Positions 8,206 through 14,584 of a stretch of 26,908 bases of DNA are shown one piece after another. Origin of the DNA: DASSTJ01 sp035707965 (GTDB taxonomy: Bacteria; Actinomycetota; Actinomycetes; Actinomycetales; Angustibacteraceae); the NCBI GenBank assembly GCA_035707965.1, contig DASSTJ010000009.1, positions 1 through 26,908 of the forward strand, in the 5' to 3' direction. The notes beneath the pieces are model-generated. The model searched no databases, had not been told where the DNA came from, and saw nothing but the letters and a program-made list of their open reading frames with translations. Position 1 is the first letter of the stretch; every line of letters starts with the position of its first letter. The position numbers and the translations under genes are program-made.

Positions 8206-8853
8206 TCACTTGAGCAGGTAGATGGTGGCGAACAGGCCGATCCAGACGACGTCCACGAAGTGCCAGTAGTACGAGGTGACGATCGCGCTGGTGGCCTCGG
8301 CGTGGCCGAAGCGTCGGGTGGCGAACGAGCGCCCGATGATGAGCAGGAACGCGATGAGGCCGCCGGTGACGTGGAGCCCGTGGAAGCCCGTCGTCAGGTA
8401 GAACGCGGAGCCGTAGGCGTCGCTGTTGATCTTCACGCCGTCGTGCACGAGGTGCACGTACTCGAAGATCTGCCCGGCGATGAACACGGCACCGAACACG
8501 TAGGTCAGCGTGTACCACTCCCGCATGCCCCACAGCCGCAGCTGCAGGAGCGAGCCGGTGCGGCCGGGCTGGAACTGCTCGGCCTTCCAGACGCCGAGCT
8601 GGCACCAGACCGAGCTGATCACCAGCACGAGGGTGTTGCCGGCGGCGAACGGCACGTTGAGGTCCTGCGTGCTCTCCGTCCACTGCTCGGGCACCACCGA
8701 GCGCAGGGTGAAGTAGATGGCGAACAGTCCCGCGAAGAACATGAGCTCGCTGGACAACCAGACGATCGTCCCTACGGCGGCCATGTTCGGCCGGGTCACG
8801 GCCCCGTGCGCGGGGAGACTCTCTACTGCTGATGCCGTTGCCACGGCGCCCAT
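8206..8853 (-). CDS. ctaE: Cytochrome c oxidase subunit III
   Basis: Five-helix subunit III of the aa3 oxidase, 215 aa, which stabilises the catalytic core and proton uptake. Visible family features are SSELMFFAGLFAIYF with conserved Glu36, TGFHGLHVTGG with His158 and His161, and the C-terminal WHFVDVVW. It heads the ctaE-qcrC-qcrA-qcrB unit, apart from ctaCDF as in other actinobacteria. The ATG at 8853 has only a short AAGG core 5 nt upstream, and this lies inside the GGCCTTAAGGCC palindrome, so initiation may be sensitive to structure or a bound protein. Confidence 0.97.
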   Translation of the reverse strand: MGAVATASAVESLPAHGAVTRPNMAAVGTIVWLSSELMFFAGLFAIYFTLRSVVPEQWTESTQDLNVPFAAGNTLVLVISSVWCQLGVWKAEQFQPGRTGSLLQLRLWGMREWYTLTYVFGAVFIAGQIFEYVHLVHDGVKINSDAYGSAFYLTTGFHGLHVTGGLIAFLLIIGRSFATRRFGHAEATSAIVTSYYWHFVDVVWIGLFATIYLLK

Positions 8854-8856
8854 TAT

Positions 8857-8891
8857 GGCCTTAAGGCCCTACCGCGCGCAGGGGACCCCTG
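8857..8891. promoter_or_regulatory. Two perfect palindromes upstream of ctaE
   Basis: GGCCTTAAGGCC (8857-8868) and CAGGGG-A-CCCCTG (8879-8891) are both perfect, with centres about 22 bp apart, close to two helical turns. They lie 3 to 38 nt upstream of the ctaE start, where the promoter or leader should be. This suggests paired regulator sites or two small leader hairpins. Neither matches the Rex site known to me. Confidence 0.5.
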
Positions 8892-8947
8892 GTTCGTGTC
8901 GCGGCCCGGTCTTTCGAGGGCTCGCAGGGCGGCCCGCGGACGGCTCC

Positions 8948-8970
8948 CCGTGCCGCTGCCACCGGCACGG
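8948..8970. promoter_or_regulatory. Hairpin/dyad in the ctaE-receiver divergent region
   Basis: CCGTGCCG and CGGCACGG form a perfect 8-bp stem around a 7-nt loop. It sits just upstream of the candidate receiver promoter. The sequence CGGCAC returns in the direct repeats at 9026 and 9040, so the same protein might bind all of them; this is inference. Confidence 0.35.
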
Positions 8971-8996
8971 CGCGGGTGCCCACCGAGGCCGACCGG

Positions 8997-9050
8997 TAGC
9001 ATCACGAGCGTCGTGCCGACGTGCGCGGCACCACTGGATCGGCACCACTG
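8997..9050 (+). promoter_or_regulatory. Candidate promoter and direct repeats before the receiver gene
   Basis: TAGCAT (8997-9002) is a good TAnnnT -10 box and predicts a transcript start near 9009, with a leader of about 86 nt. Within that leader CGGCACCACTG occurs twice, at 9026-9036 and 9040-9050, 14 bp apart. No clear -35 box is seen. Confidence 0.4.
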
Positions 9051-9094
9051 AACGAGTGCGGCTCGTCCCGCCGTCACGACCCCCCGGAGCAACC

Positions 9095-9514
9095 ATGAGC
9101 GCGACGCCCGCCACGCCGGACACCAGGACCCTCAGCGTCCTGGTCTACAGCGACGACGCCGCGACCCGCACCCAGGTGCGACTCGCCGTCGGGCGGCGAC
9201 CTGCGCCGGACCTGCCGCGCGTGGAGTGGCTGGAGTGCGCCACCCAGCCGGCCGTGGTCGCGGCCGTGGACGCCGGCGGCATCGACGTCCTGGTGCTGGA
9301 CGGCGAGGCGGCGCCCGCAGGCGGCCTGGGGCTGTGCCGCAAGCTCAAGAACGAGATCTACCGCTGCCCCCCGGTGCTCGTCCTCACCGGCCGGGTCCAG
9401 GACAACTGGCTCGCCGCCTGGTCCCTGGCGGACAACGCGCTGCCGCACCCGATCGACCCGGCCGCCGTCGCGGCCGCCGTGGCGGAGCTGGCCCGCGCGC
9501 GTCTCGATGCCTGA
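9095..9514 (+). CDS. Stand-alone atypical receiver-domain protein
   Basis: 139 aa with a CheY-like pattern and no output domain. After beta-1 (LSVLVYS) comes the acidic pair Asp20-Asp21, the phospho-acceptor position is Asp69 in DVLVLDG, and Thr98 ends beta-4 (VLVLTGR). The residue that is almost always Lys before Pro in beta-5 is His118 here (PHPIDP), so normal phosphorylation signalling is doubtful. The ATG at 9095 is chosen for the GGAG site (9086-9089) and because the protein then begins just before beta-1; the longer frame runs back into the ctaE region. It overlaps trpD by 8 bp and is divergent from ctaE. Partner and role are unknown. Confidence 0.85.
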   Translation: MSATPATPDTRTLSVLVYSDDAATRTQVRLAVGRRPAPDLPRVEWLECATQPAVVAAVDAGGIDVLVLDGEAAPAGGLGLCRKLKNEIYRCPPVLVLTGRVQDNWLAAWSLADNALPHPIDPAAVAAAVAELARARLDA

Positions 9515-10577
9515 CGCCGTGTCCGGTCACTCCTTCGCCGAGCTGCTGCACCGGCTCGTCGCCCGCGAGGACCTGACCGCAGAACAGACGAGCTGGGCGA
9601 TGGACCGGGTGATGAGCGGCGACGCCACGCCGGTGCAGGTCGCTGGGTTCTTCGTCGCCCTGCGCTCCAAGGGCGAGAGCGTCGAGGAGCTCGGTGGGCT
9701 CGTCGAGAGCATGCTGGCCCACGCCGTGTCGATCGACGTCCCGGGCCCGACGGTCGACATCGTGGGCACGGGCGGCGATCGTGCCCGCACGGTGAACATC
9801 TCGACCATGGCCGCGCTCGTCGCGGCGGGCACCGGGGAACGCGTCGTGAAGCACGGCAACCGTGCTGCCTCGAGCGCCTGCGGCTCGGCCGACGTGCTCG
9901 AGGCGCTCGGCGTGCGGCTGGACCTCGCTCCGGCGCGGGTCGCCGAGGTCGCCCGGTCGGTCGGTATCACGTTCTGCTTCGCGCAGGCCTTCCACCCCGC
10001 CATGCGTCACGCCGCCGTGGCGCGTCGCGAGCTCGCCGTCCCGACGGCCTTCAACTTCCTCGGTCCGCTCACGAACCCGGGGCGGCCTGCCGCCTCCGCC
10101 ATCGGGGTGGCCGACCGGCGCATGGCACCGCTGATGGCAGGCGTCCTCGCTGCACGAGGGTCGAGCGCTGTCGTGTTCCGTGGCGAGGACGGCCTCGACG
10201 AGCTGACGACGAGTGGGCCGTCACGCGTCTGGCTCGTCGGTGCCGGACAGGTCCAGGAGACGATGCTGGACCCTGGTGACCTGGGGGTGCCCCAGGCGCC
10301 GGTATCGGCGCTGCGCGGCGACGACGCCACCTACAACGCCCAGGTCGTGCACGACCTGCTCGACGGCGCGCAGGGGCCGGTCCGCGACGCCGTGCTGCTG
10401 AACGCCGCTGCCGCCCTCGTGGCCTCGGACGGTGTCGCGCCGGGGGAGCCCGCCAGTCCGCAGACCCTGGTGCCGCGCATGGGGGACGCGCTCGGCAGGG
10501 CCGCCGCGTCGATCGACAGCGGTGCCGCCCGTGAGGTGCTGCAGCGGTGGATCGACGCGACCCGCCTGACCGCCTGA
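9507..10577 (+). CDS. trpD: Anthranilate phosphoribosyltransferase
   Basis: Second step of tryptophan synthesis: anthranilate plus PRPP gives N-(5'-phosphoribosyl)anthranilate; cytosolic. 356 aa, normal length. Motifs are VGTGGD (86-91), which binds PRPP, NIST (97-100), KHGNRAASS (115-123), PTAFNFLGPLTNP (179-191) and the metal-site GEDGLDE (226-232). The ATG at 9507 overlaps the receiver gene and has no strong ribosome site, so translation is probably coupled. The other trp genes are not in the window; an isolated trpD near the qcr genes is common in actinobacteria. It is convergent with the Lrp-like gene, 13 bp apart. Confidence 0.97.
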   Translation: MPDAVSGHSFAELLHRLVAREDLTAEQTSWAMDRVMSGDATPVQVAGFFVALRSKGESVEELGGLVESMLAHAVSIDVPGPTVDIVGTGGDRARTVNISTMAALVAAGTGERVVKHGNRAASSACGSADVLEALGVRLDLAPARVAEVARSVGITFCFAQAFHPAMRHAAVARRELAVPTAFNFLGPLTNPGRPAASAIGVADRRMAPLMAGVLAARGSSAVVFRGEDGLDELTTSGPSRVWLVGAGQVQETMLDPGDLGVPQAPVSALRGDDATYNAQVVHDLLDGAQGPVRDAVLLNAAAALVASDGVAPGEPASPQTLVPRMGDALGRAAASIDSGAAREVLQRWIDATRLTA

Positions 10578-10590
10578 GCGACGCGACGGC

Positions 10591-10875
10591 TCAGCTGTCC
10601 TCGAAGCCGAGGGCGAACGCCGCCTCGAGGTCGTGCTGCGAGTAGGCGCGGAAGGCGATGTGGGTCTGGGTGCCGCGCACCCCGTCCACCTTGTTGAGGC
10701 GGTCGGCGATCACGTCTGCCAGGTCGTCGTGCTGGCGGACCCGGACCATCGCGATGAGGTCCACCTCACCGGTGACCGAGTAGACCTCGCTGACGCCGTC
10801 GAGGTTCGCGATCGCCGCCGCGACCTCGGGGATGCGGTCGACCTCTGCCTGGACCAGCACGATGGCGGTGATCAC
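10591..10875 (-). CDS. Stand-alone Lrp/AsnC ligand-binding (RAM) domain protein
   Basis: 94 aa, consisting only of the effector-binding and oligomerisation domain of Lrp/AsnC regulators: a beta-alpha-beta-beta-alpha-beta ferredoxin-like pattern from MITAIVLVQAEVDRI to GTQTHIAFRAYS. There is no helix-turn-helix, so it should not bind DNA by itself; it may sense an amino acid or join a full-length Lrp. The GTG at 10875 is chosen because GGGAG lies 7 nt upstream and the family starts at MITAIV; the longer frame is shadow sequence. Its position opposite trpD would suit an amino-acid sensor, but this is inference. A candidate promoter lies at 10938-10967. Confidence 0.88.
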   Translation of the reverse strand: MITAIVLVQAEVDRIPEVAAAIANLDGVSEVYSVTGEVDLIAMVRVRQHDDLADVIADRLNKVDGVRGTQTHIAFRAYSQHDLEAAFALGFEDS

Positions 10876-10937
10876 ACCGGCGCTCCCATCCCTGTGTCGA
10901 CGCCCTGCTGCGTCCCGGACTCCTGGTGACGCCAAGG

Positions 10938-10967
10938 ACCCTAGCCGCTGGGCGCCGGGACCGTCAG
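10938..10967 (-). promoter_or_regulatory. Candidate promoter of the Lrp-like gene
   Basis: On the minus strand CTGACG (10967-10962) and TAGGGT (10943-10938) are 18 bp apart, fitting loose -35 and -10 boxes. The start would be near 10931, giving a leader of about 55 nt before the GTG. The -35 half lies next to the stop of the upstream exonuclease gene. Confidence 0.45.
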
Positions 10968-10969
10968 GG

Positions 10970-12733
10970 TCACCCTGCGGCCGCCGTCGAGCGGACCGGG
11001 TGCCACGGCGCGTCGAACGGGTCGACGGGACCGATCGCCGCCGCGACCGGGTCGAGCCGGAGCCGCTCGGCGCCTGCCCCGTGGACCGGGCACGACCAGC
11101 TCCCGGTGAGCTGGACCAGCCTCGTGCCGTCCTGCTCGAGCCAGGCCAGCACCTTCTCGGCCTCTTCCGGCAGGGCGGCCGGCAACGGCAGGACCGGGGG
11201 CGGAACGACCTCGCCCGTGACGCGCAGCGCGTCGACGTAGGGCCACGGGTCCGCGCCGCGCGGGCTGGTCGTGGTGCCAGCCAGACGACCGTGGCGCACC
11301 AGCGCGATCTCCCAGCCCCCGACCGTGCCGCGCCGGGCCGCGACGATCTCCGGGCAGCGCGCCAGCGCGATGACCCGCTGGGCGCGTGCCGTCGTCCGCA
11401 CGAGGACGAGCATGCGGTCGCGCACGAGCGCGGCCTGCTCGAACCTCTCGGTCTGCGCGAGCTCTCGGATGCGGGCACGCAGCGCGTCCGTCACCTGACG
11501 GCAGTCGCCGCTCAGCGCCGTGCGCACGTCGTCGACGACCCGGGCGTACTCGGCGACGACCTCGTCGCGCTGCTGCTCGTCGGCGGCCCGGGTGCAGGGT
11601 GCGCCGCAGCGGCCCATCTCGGCCAGCGCACAGGCGGAGCCACCGCCTCGGTGCCCGAGCCGGCGACGGCACTGGCGCAGCGGGAACACGTCGTGCAGCG
11701 CGTCGATCGCCTGCTCGGCCGCACGGCTGCCGCTGAACGGGCCGACGTACGTCGACCCGTCGTCGCGCACCTCACGCACCACCGACAGCCGGGGGAACGG
11801 TTCGGCGGTGAGCTTGACCCACGGTGCTCTCTCCGGCCGGCGGGAGCGGCGGTTGTAGCGGGGTGCGTGCTCGGCGATGAGCCGCAGCTCACGGACCTGA
11901 GCCTCCAGCCTGGTCGCGCAGACGACCGGATCGACGCGCTCGGCCAGGGCCACCATCTCCGCCATGCGCGTGCGGTGCTCGGAGGCCGTGAAGTAGGTGC
12001 GCACCCGGGCGCGGATGTCGACGGAGGTGCCGACGTAGAGAACCTCACCCTGTCCGTCGCGGAACAGGTACACGCCCGGGGCGGACGGCAGGCCCTCGGC
12101 CAGGTACCGCTTGCGCCGCTGCGCCGGGGAGACCCTCGACGAGAACGTGCAGAGCTCTTCCAAGGAGTGCACGCCCAGCGAGCCGACGCGCTCGAGAAGG
12201 CCGTGCAGCACGTGCACCGTGGCGCGCGCGTCGTGCAGGGCGCGGTGGTCGGGTGTGTCGGGCGACCCGAAGAGCCGCGCCAGCGTGGACAGCTTGCGGT
12301 TCGGCACCTCGCCCCGGCTCAGCACCTGCCGGGCCAGGTGGACCGTGTCGACGACGGTGAAACCGGGCCAGTCCCGGCCGGATGCGGCGGTGGCTGCCTT
12401 GAGGAACGAGATGTCGAAGGGGGCGTTGTGCGCGACCAGCACGCTGCCCCGGGCGAACTCCAGGAACGTGGTGAGCGCGGCGTCGACCCGGGGGGCGTCC
12501 ACGACCATGGCATCCGTGATGCCGGTGAGCAGCGAGATGAACGGCGGGATCGGGGTGCCGGGGTTCACCAGCGTGGAGAGCTCACCGACGACCTCGCCGC
12601 CGCGGACCTTGACGGCGCCGATCTCGGTGATCGCGCACGAGAGCGGGGAGCCGCCGGTGGTCTCGAGGTCGACGACGACGAACGTCACGTCATGCAGCGG
12701 CGTACCGAGCTCGTCGAGCGTGCCCTGGACCAT
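10970..12733 (-). CDS. DEDDh exonuclease fused to UvrC-like GIY-YIG region
   Basis: 587-aa fusion, likely a DNA-repair nuclease, matching the mycobacterial Rv2191 type. Residues about 15-180 are a DnaQ-like 3'-5' exonuclease with Asp22/Glu24 (VDLETTG), Asp107 (AHNAPFD) and His163-Asp168 (HRALHD). Residues about 216-295 are a UvrC-like GIY-YIG domain (PGVYLF, VLYVGTSVDIRARV). Next come a UvrC-type Cys-rich stretch ending RCGAPC and a UVR-like motif (FEQAALVRDRM), but the RNase H-like endonuclease half of UvrC is absent. Starts at GTG 12739, ATG 12769 and GTG 12775 are also possible; TACCGT ends 7 nt before the GTG at 12739, so a leaderless start there is credible. Function as a nuclease is inferred from motifs. 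Confidence 0.93.
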   Translation of the reverse strand: MVQGTLDELGTPLHDVTFVVVDLETTGGSPLSCAITEIGAVKVRGGEVVGELSTLVNPGTPIPPFISLLTGITDAMVVDAPRVDAALTTFLEFARGSVLVAHNAPFDISFLKAATAASGRDWPGFTVVDTVHLARQVLSRGEVPNRKLSTLARLFGSPDTPDHRALHDARATVHVLHGLLERVGSLGVHSLEELCTFSSRVSPAQRRKRYLAEGLPSAPGVYLFRDGQGEVLYVGTSVDIRARVRTYFTASEHRTRMAEMVALAERVDPVVCATRLEAQVRELRLIAEHAPRYNRRSRRPERAPWVKLTAEPFPRLSVVREVRDDGSTYVGPFSGSRAAEQAIDALHDVFPLRQCRRRLGHRGGGSACALAEMGRCGAPCTRAADEQQRDEVVAEYARVVDDVRTALSGDCRQVTDALRARIRELAQTERFEQAALVRDRMLVLVRTTARAQRVIALARCPEIVAARRGTVGGWEIALVRHGRLAGTTTSPRGADPWPYVDALRVTGEVVPPPVLPLPAALPEEAEKVLAWLEQDGTRLVQLTGSWSCPVHGAGAERLRLDPVAAAIGPVDPFDAPWHPVRSTAAAG

Positions 12734-12746
12734 CCTCACGTGCCGA

Positions 12747-12752
12747 ACGGTA
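12747..12752 (-). promoter_or_regulatory. Candidate leaderless -10 box for the DEDDh nuclease gene
   Basis: TACCGT on the minus strand, followed by 7 nt and then GTG (12739) and ATG (12733), is the spacing expected for transcripts that begin at or within a few nt of the start codon. No ribosome-binding site is present at a useful distance from either start. Confidence 0.5.
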
Positions 12753-12821
12753 GGGCGCAGCACCGACATCGCCACGCTGGCACGCCGAGGGGACGCTGGT
12801 CGGGGCGGCTCCGGAGCGCTC

Positions 12822-12853
12822 GACGCCGCCGTCGTCAGACGCCGCCGTTGTCA
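12822..12853 (+). repeat. 16-bp tandem duplication upstream of the CxxC gene
   Basis: GACGCCGCCGTCGTCA (12822-12837) is followed directly by GACGCCGCCGTTGTCA (12838-12853), one mismatch. It ends 11 bp before a possible -10 box TAGCGT (12865-12870) of the CxxC gene. It may be an activator site or a simple slippage product. Confidence 0.5.
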
Positions 12854-12922
12854 GACCCGGCCCCTAGCGTCGTCCAGGAGGTCGGCGCCTGGCCGGCCAC
12901 GTGCGTGAGAAGGAGGCGAGTC

Positions 12923-13105
12923 GTGCACATCGACTGCGACAGCTGTGAGGTCCGGGGGCTCGCGTGCGGCGACTGCGTCGTCACAGTCCTGCTGGGGGCC
13001 CCGCCGGACGGCGTCGAGCTCGACGCCGCTGAGCGGGCTGCCATCGGGGTGCTGGCCGACACGGGGTTGGTGCCGCCGCTGCGACTGCGCCGTGCCGTCG
13101 GCTGA
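12923..13105 (+). CDS. Small CxxC-CxxC protein, putative metal binder
   Basis: 60 aa, start GTG at 12923 with an excellent AAGGAGG site (12910-12916). Cys5-x2-Cys8 and Cys15-x2-Cys18 lie in the first 20 residues (CDSC and CGDC) and would suit one Zn or Fe-S site. The rest is short, acidic then hydrophobic, ending in a basic LRLRR tail. Proteins beginning this way are, from memory, common and uncharacterised in actinobacteria near the DEDDh nuclease gene, from which it is divergent. The long overlapping frame on the same strand is a shadow; the ribosome site fixes the true start. No function is assigned. Confidence 0.82.
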   Translation: MHIDCDSCEVRGLACGDCVVTVLLGAPPDGVELDAAERAAIGVLADTGLVPPLRLRRAVG

Positions 13106-13108
13106 CGG

Positions 13109-13124
13109 CCGGTCGTCCGACCGG
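13109..13124 (+). terminator. Short hairpin after the CxxC gene
   Basis: CCGGTCG-TC-CGACCGG is a perfect 7-bp dyad starting 3 bp after the stop. The 2-nt spacer means the tip must open, and no U-tract follows, so it could be a weak terminator or a protein site. Confidence 0.35.
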
Positions 13125-13176
13125 TGACGATGCCCCGGTGACGGTGCCAGAGGTGGGCCATCTGCCTGAAGGCACC

Positions 13177-13182
13177 TACGAT
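13177..13182 (+). promoter_or_regulatory. Leaderless -10 box before the HEMTH peptidase gene
   Basis: TACGAT is followed by 6 nt and the GTG at 13189. This fits a leaderless transcript and decides the start: the earlier in-frame GTG at 13138 has no ribosome site. The ATG at 13181 is out of frame and stops after three codons. Confidence 0.5.
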
Positions 13183-13188
13183 GAGGAG

Positions 13189-14568
13189 GTGAGCCTGCAG
13201 GTGGAGGAGCCGGGGCCTCCGGCTCCGGGGCCGAGGCGTCGCCGCATCGTCCTCGGCCTCCTCACGACCGTGGCCGTGCTCGCGTCGGGAGCGACGGTGG
13301 CTGTCGTCACGACGCGCGGTCACGACGTGGCGCCATCGAAGCCCTCGACCCAGCGCACTCCGGCGCCCGCCGCCGCCGACACCACGCCCGATGCCGCCGG
13401 GCTCCGCGTCCAGGCCCTGCAGGCACTGCTCCAGACGCGCAGCCGAGCGGTCCTGGCTCACGACCAGGCCACGTGGATGTCGACGGTCGACCCCGACTCC
13501 CGAGACTTCCGTCAGCAGCAGGCGACGGTGTTCGCCAACCTGCGCGCCGTCCCGTTCAGCGACTGGAGCTACACCTACGCCGGGGTCGCGGCGGCGCCTT
13601 CGGCCAGCCGGCAGGCGCGGCTGGCGGGGCCGTCCTGGGTGGCTCGGGTGCAGGCGGGCTATCGCCTCGCCGGCTACGACCGGGCGTCGTCCCTCACGGA
13701 GCAGTTCCTCACGCTCGTGGAGCGGCACGGGCAGTGGTACGTCGGCTCGACGTCCGACGGCCAGACGGTCCCTCAGCCGTGGGACCTCGGACGGGTCAGG
13801 GTGGTCAAGGGCAGCCGCGTCCTCGTGCTCGGCACGACGAGCACCGCGACGTTGAAGGAGTACGCCTCTGCGGGCGATCGAGCCGTGCAGCAGGTGTCGC
13901 AGGTCTGGGGCGACGCCTGGCCGCGCAAGGCGGTCCTGGTGGTGCCGCGCACGGAGAAGGAGATGGGACGGCTGCTGCAGCGCCCGCCCGACGGGCTGTC
14001 GCAGATCGCCGCTGTCACGACCGGCGAGCTCTCCGAAGGCGACCACGGAGTCGCGCGCAGCGACCGGGTGGTGATCAACCCGGCCGCCTTCCAGCGGCTG
14101 GGCCCCAGCGGCCGCCGCGTGGTGCTGGCGCACGAGATGACGCACGTCGCGGTCCGGTCGTCGACCACGGCGCCCGTCCCCATCTGGCTCTCCGAGGGTT
14201 TCGCCGACGAGGTCGGCTACCGCGACGTCGGGCTGTCGCCGCGGACGATCGCGGCTGACGTGCTGGCCCTCGTCCGGCGCGGCAAAGGCCCTCGGGAGCT
14301 GCCGGGCACCGACGACTTCGACCCCACCAAGACGACCATCGCCCCCGCGTACTCCGGCGCCTGGCTGGCGTGCCGTCTCATCGTCGACACGTACGGCGAG
14401 CGCGACCTGGTGCGGCTCTACCGGGCGGTCGCCACGACGCCGGTCGGCAAGGACGGGCCCGACCCGGACGCCGCGACGAAGGCCGCCTTCGAGAAGGTGC
14501 TCGGCACCTCGGTCGCGTCGTTCACCGCCGCCTGGCGCGACAACCTGCGTGCTCTGGCCGGCTCGTGA
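13189..14568 (+). CDS. Membrane-anchored HExxH metallopeptidase (MA-like)
   Basis: 459 aa. A single helix at about residues 18-41, preceded by RRRR, acts as anchor or signal, so the body should be outside the cell. Residues about 65-200 look like an NTF2-type or lipocalin-like beta region (a guess from pattern only). The zinc peptidase signature is HEMTH (315-319), with the third ligand probably Glu336 in WLSEGFADEVGY, as in gluzincins of the peptidase-MA type. It overlaps nothing upstream and is followed after 16 bp by a second metallopeptidase. Substrate is unknown. Start choice GTG 13189 depends on the leaderless promoter; GTG 13138 would add 17 residues. Confidence 0.85.
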   Translation: MSLQVEEPGPPAPGPRRRRIVLGLLTTVAVLASGATVAVVTTRGHDVAPSKPSTQRTPAPAAADTTPDAAGLRVQALQALLQTRSRAVLAHDQATWMSTVDPDSRDFRQQQATVFANLRAVPFSDWSYTYAGVAAAPSASRQARLAGPSWVARVQAGYRLAGYDRASSLTEQFLTLVERHGQWYVGSTSDGQTVPQPWDLGRVRVVKGSRVLVLGTTSTATLKEYASAGDRAVQQVSQVWGDAWPRKAVLVVPRTEKEMGRLLQRPPDGLSQIAAVTTGELSEGDHGVARSDRVVINPAAFQRLGPSGRRVVLAHEMTHVAVRSSTTAPVPIWLSEGFADEVGYRDVGLSPRTIAADVLALVRRGKGPRELPGTDDFDPTKTTIAPAYSGAWLACRLIVDTYGERDLVRLYRAVATTPVGKDGPDPDAATKAAFEKVLGTSVASFTAAWRDNLRALAGS

Positions 14569-14584
14569 GTCGGTCGCCGCACGC

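Noticed and set aside
8857..8891. Rex (redox) operator before ctaE
   Set aside because: The palindromes do not resemble the TTGTGnnnnnnTTCACAA-type Rex site.
12848..12870. Sigma-A promoter TTGTCA/TAGCGT before the CxxC gene
   Set aside because: The two hexamers are only 11 bp apart, too close for a normal -35/-10 pair; only the -10 half is kept as a possibility.
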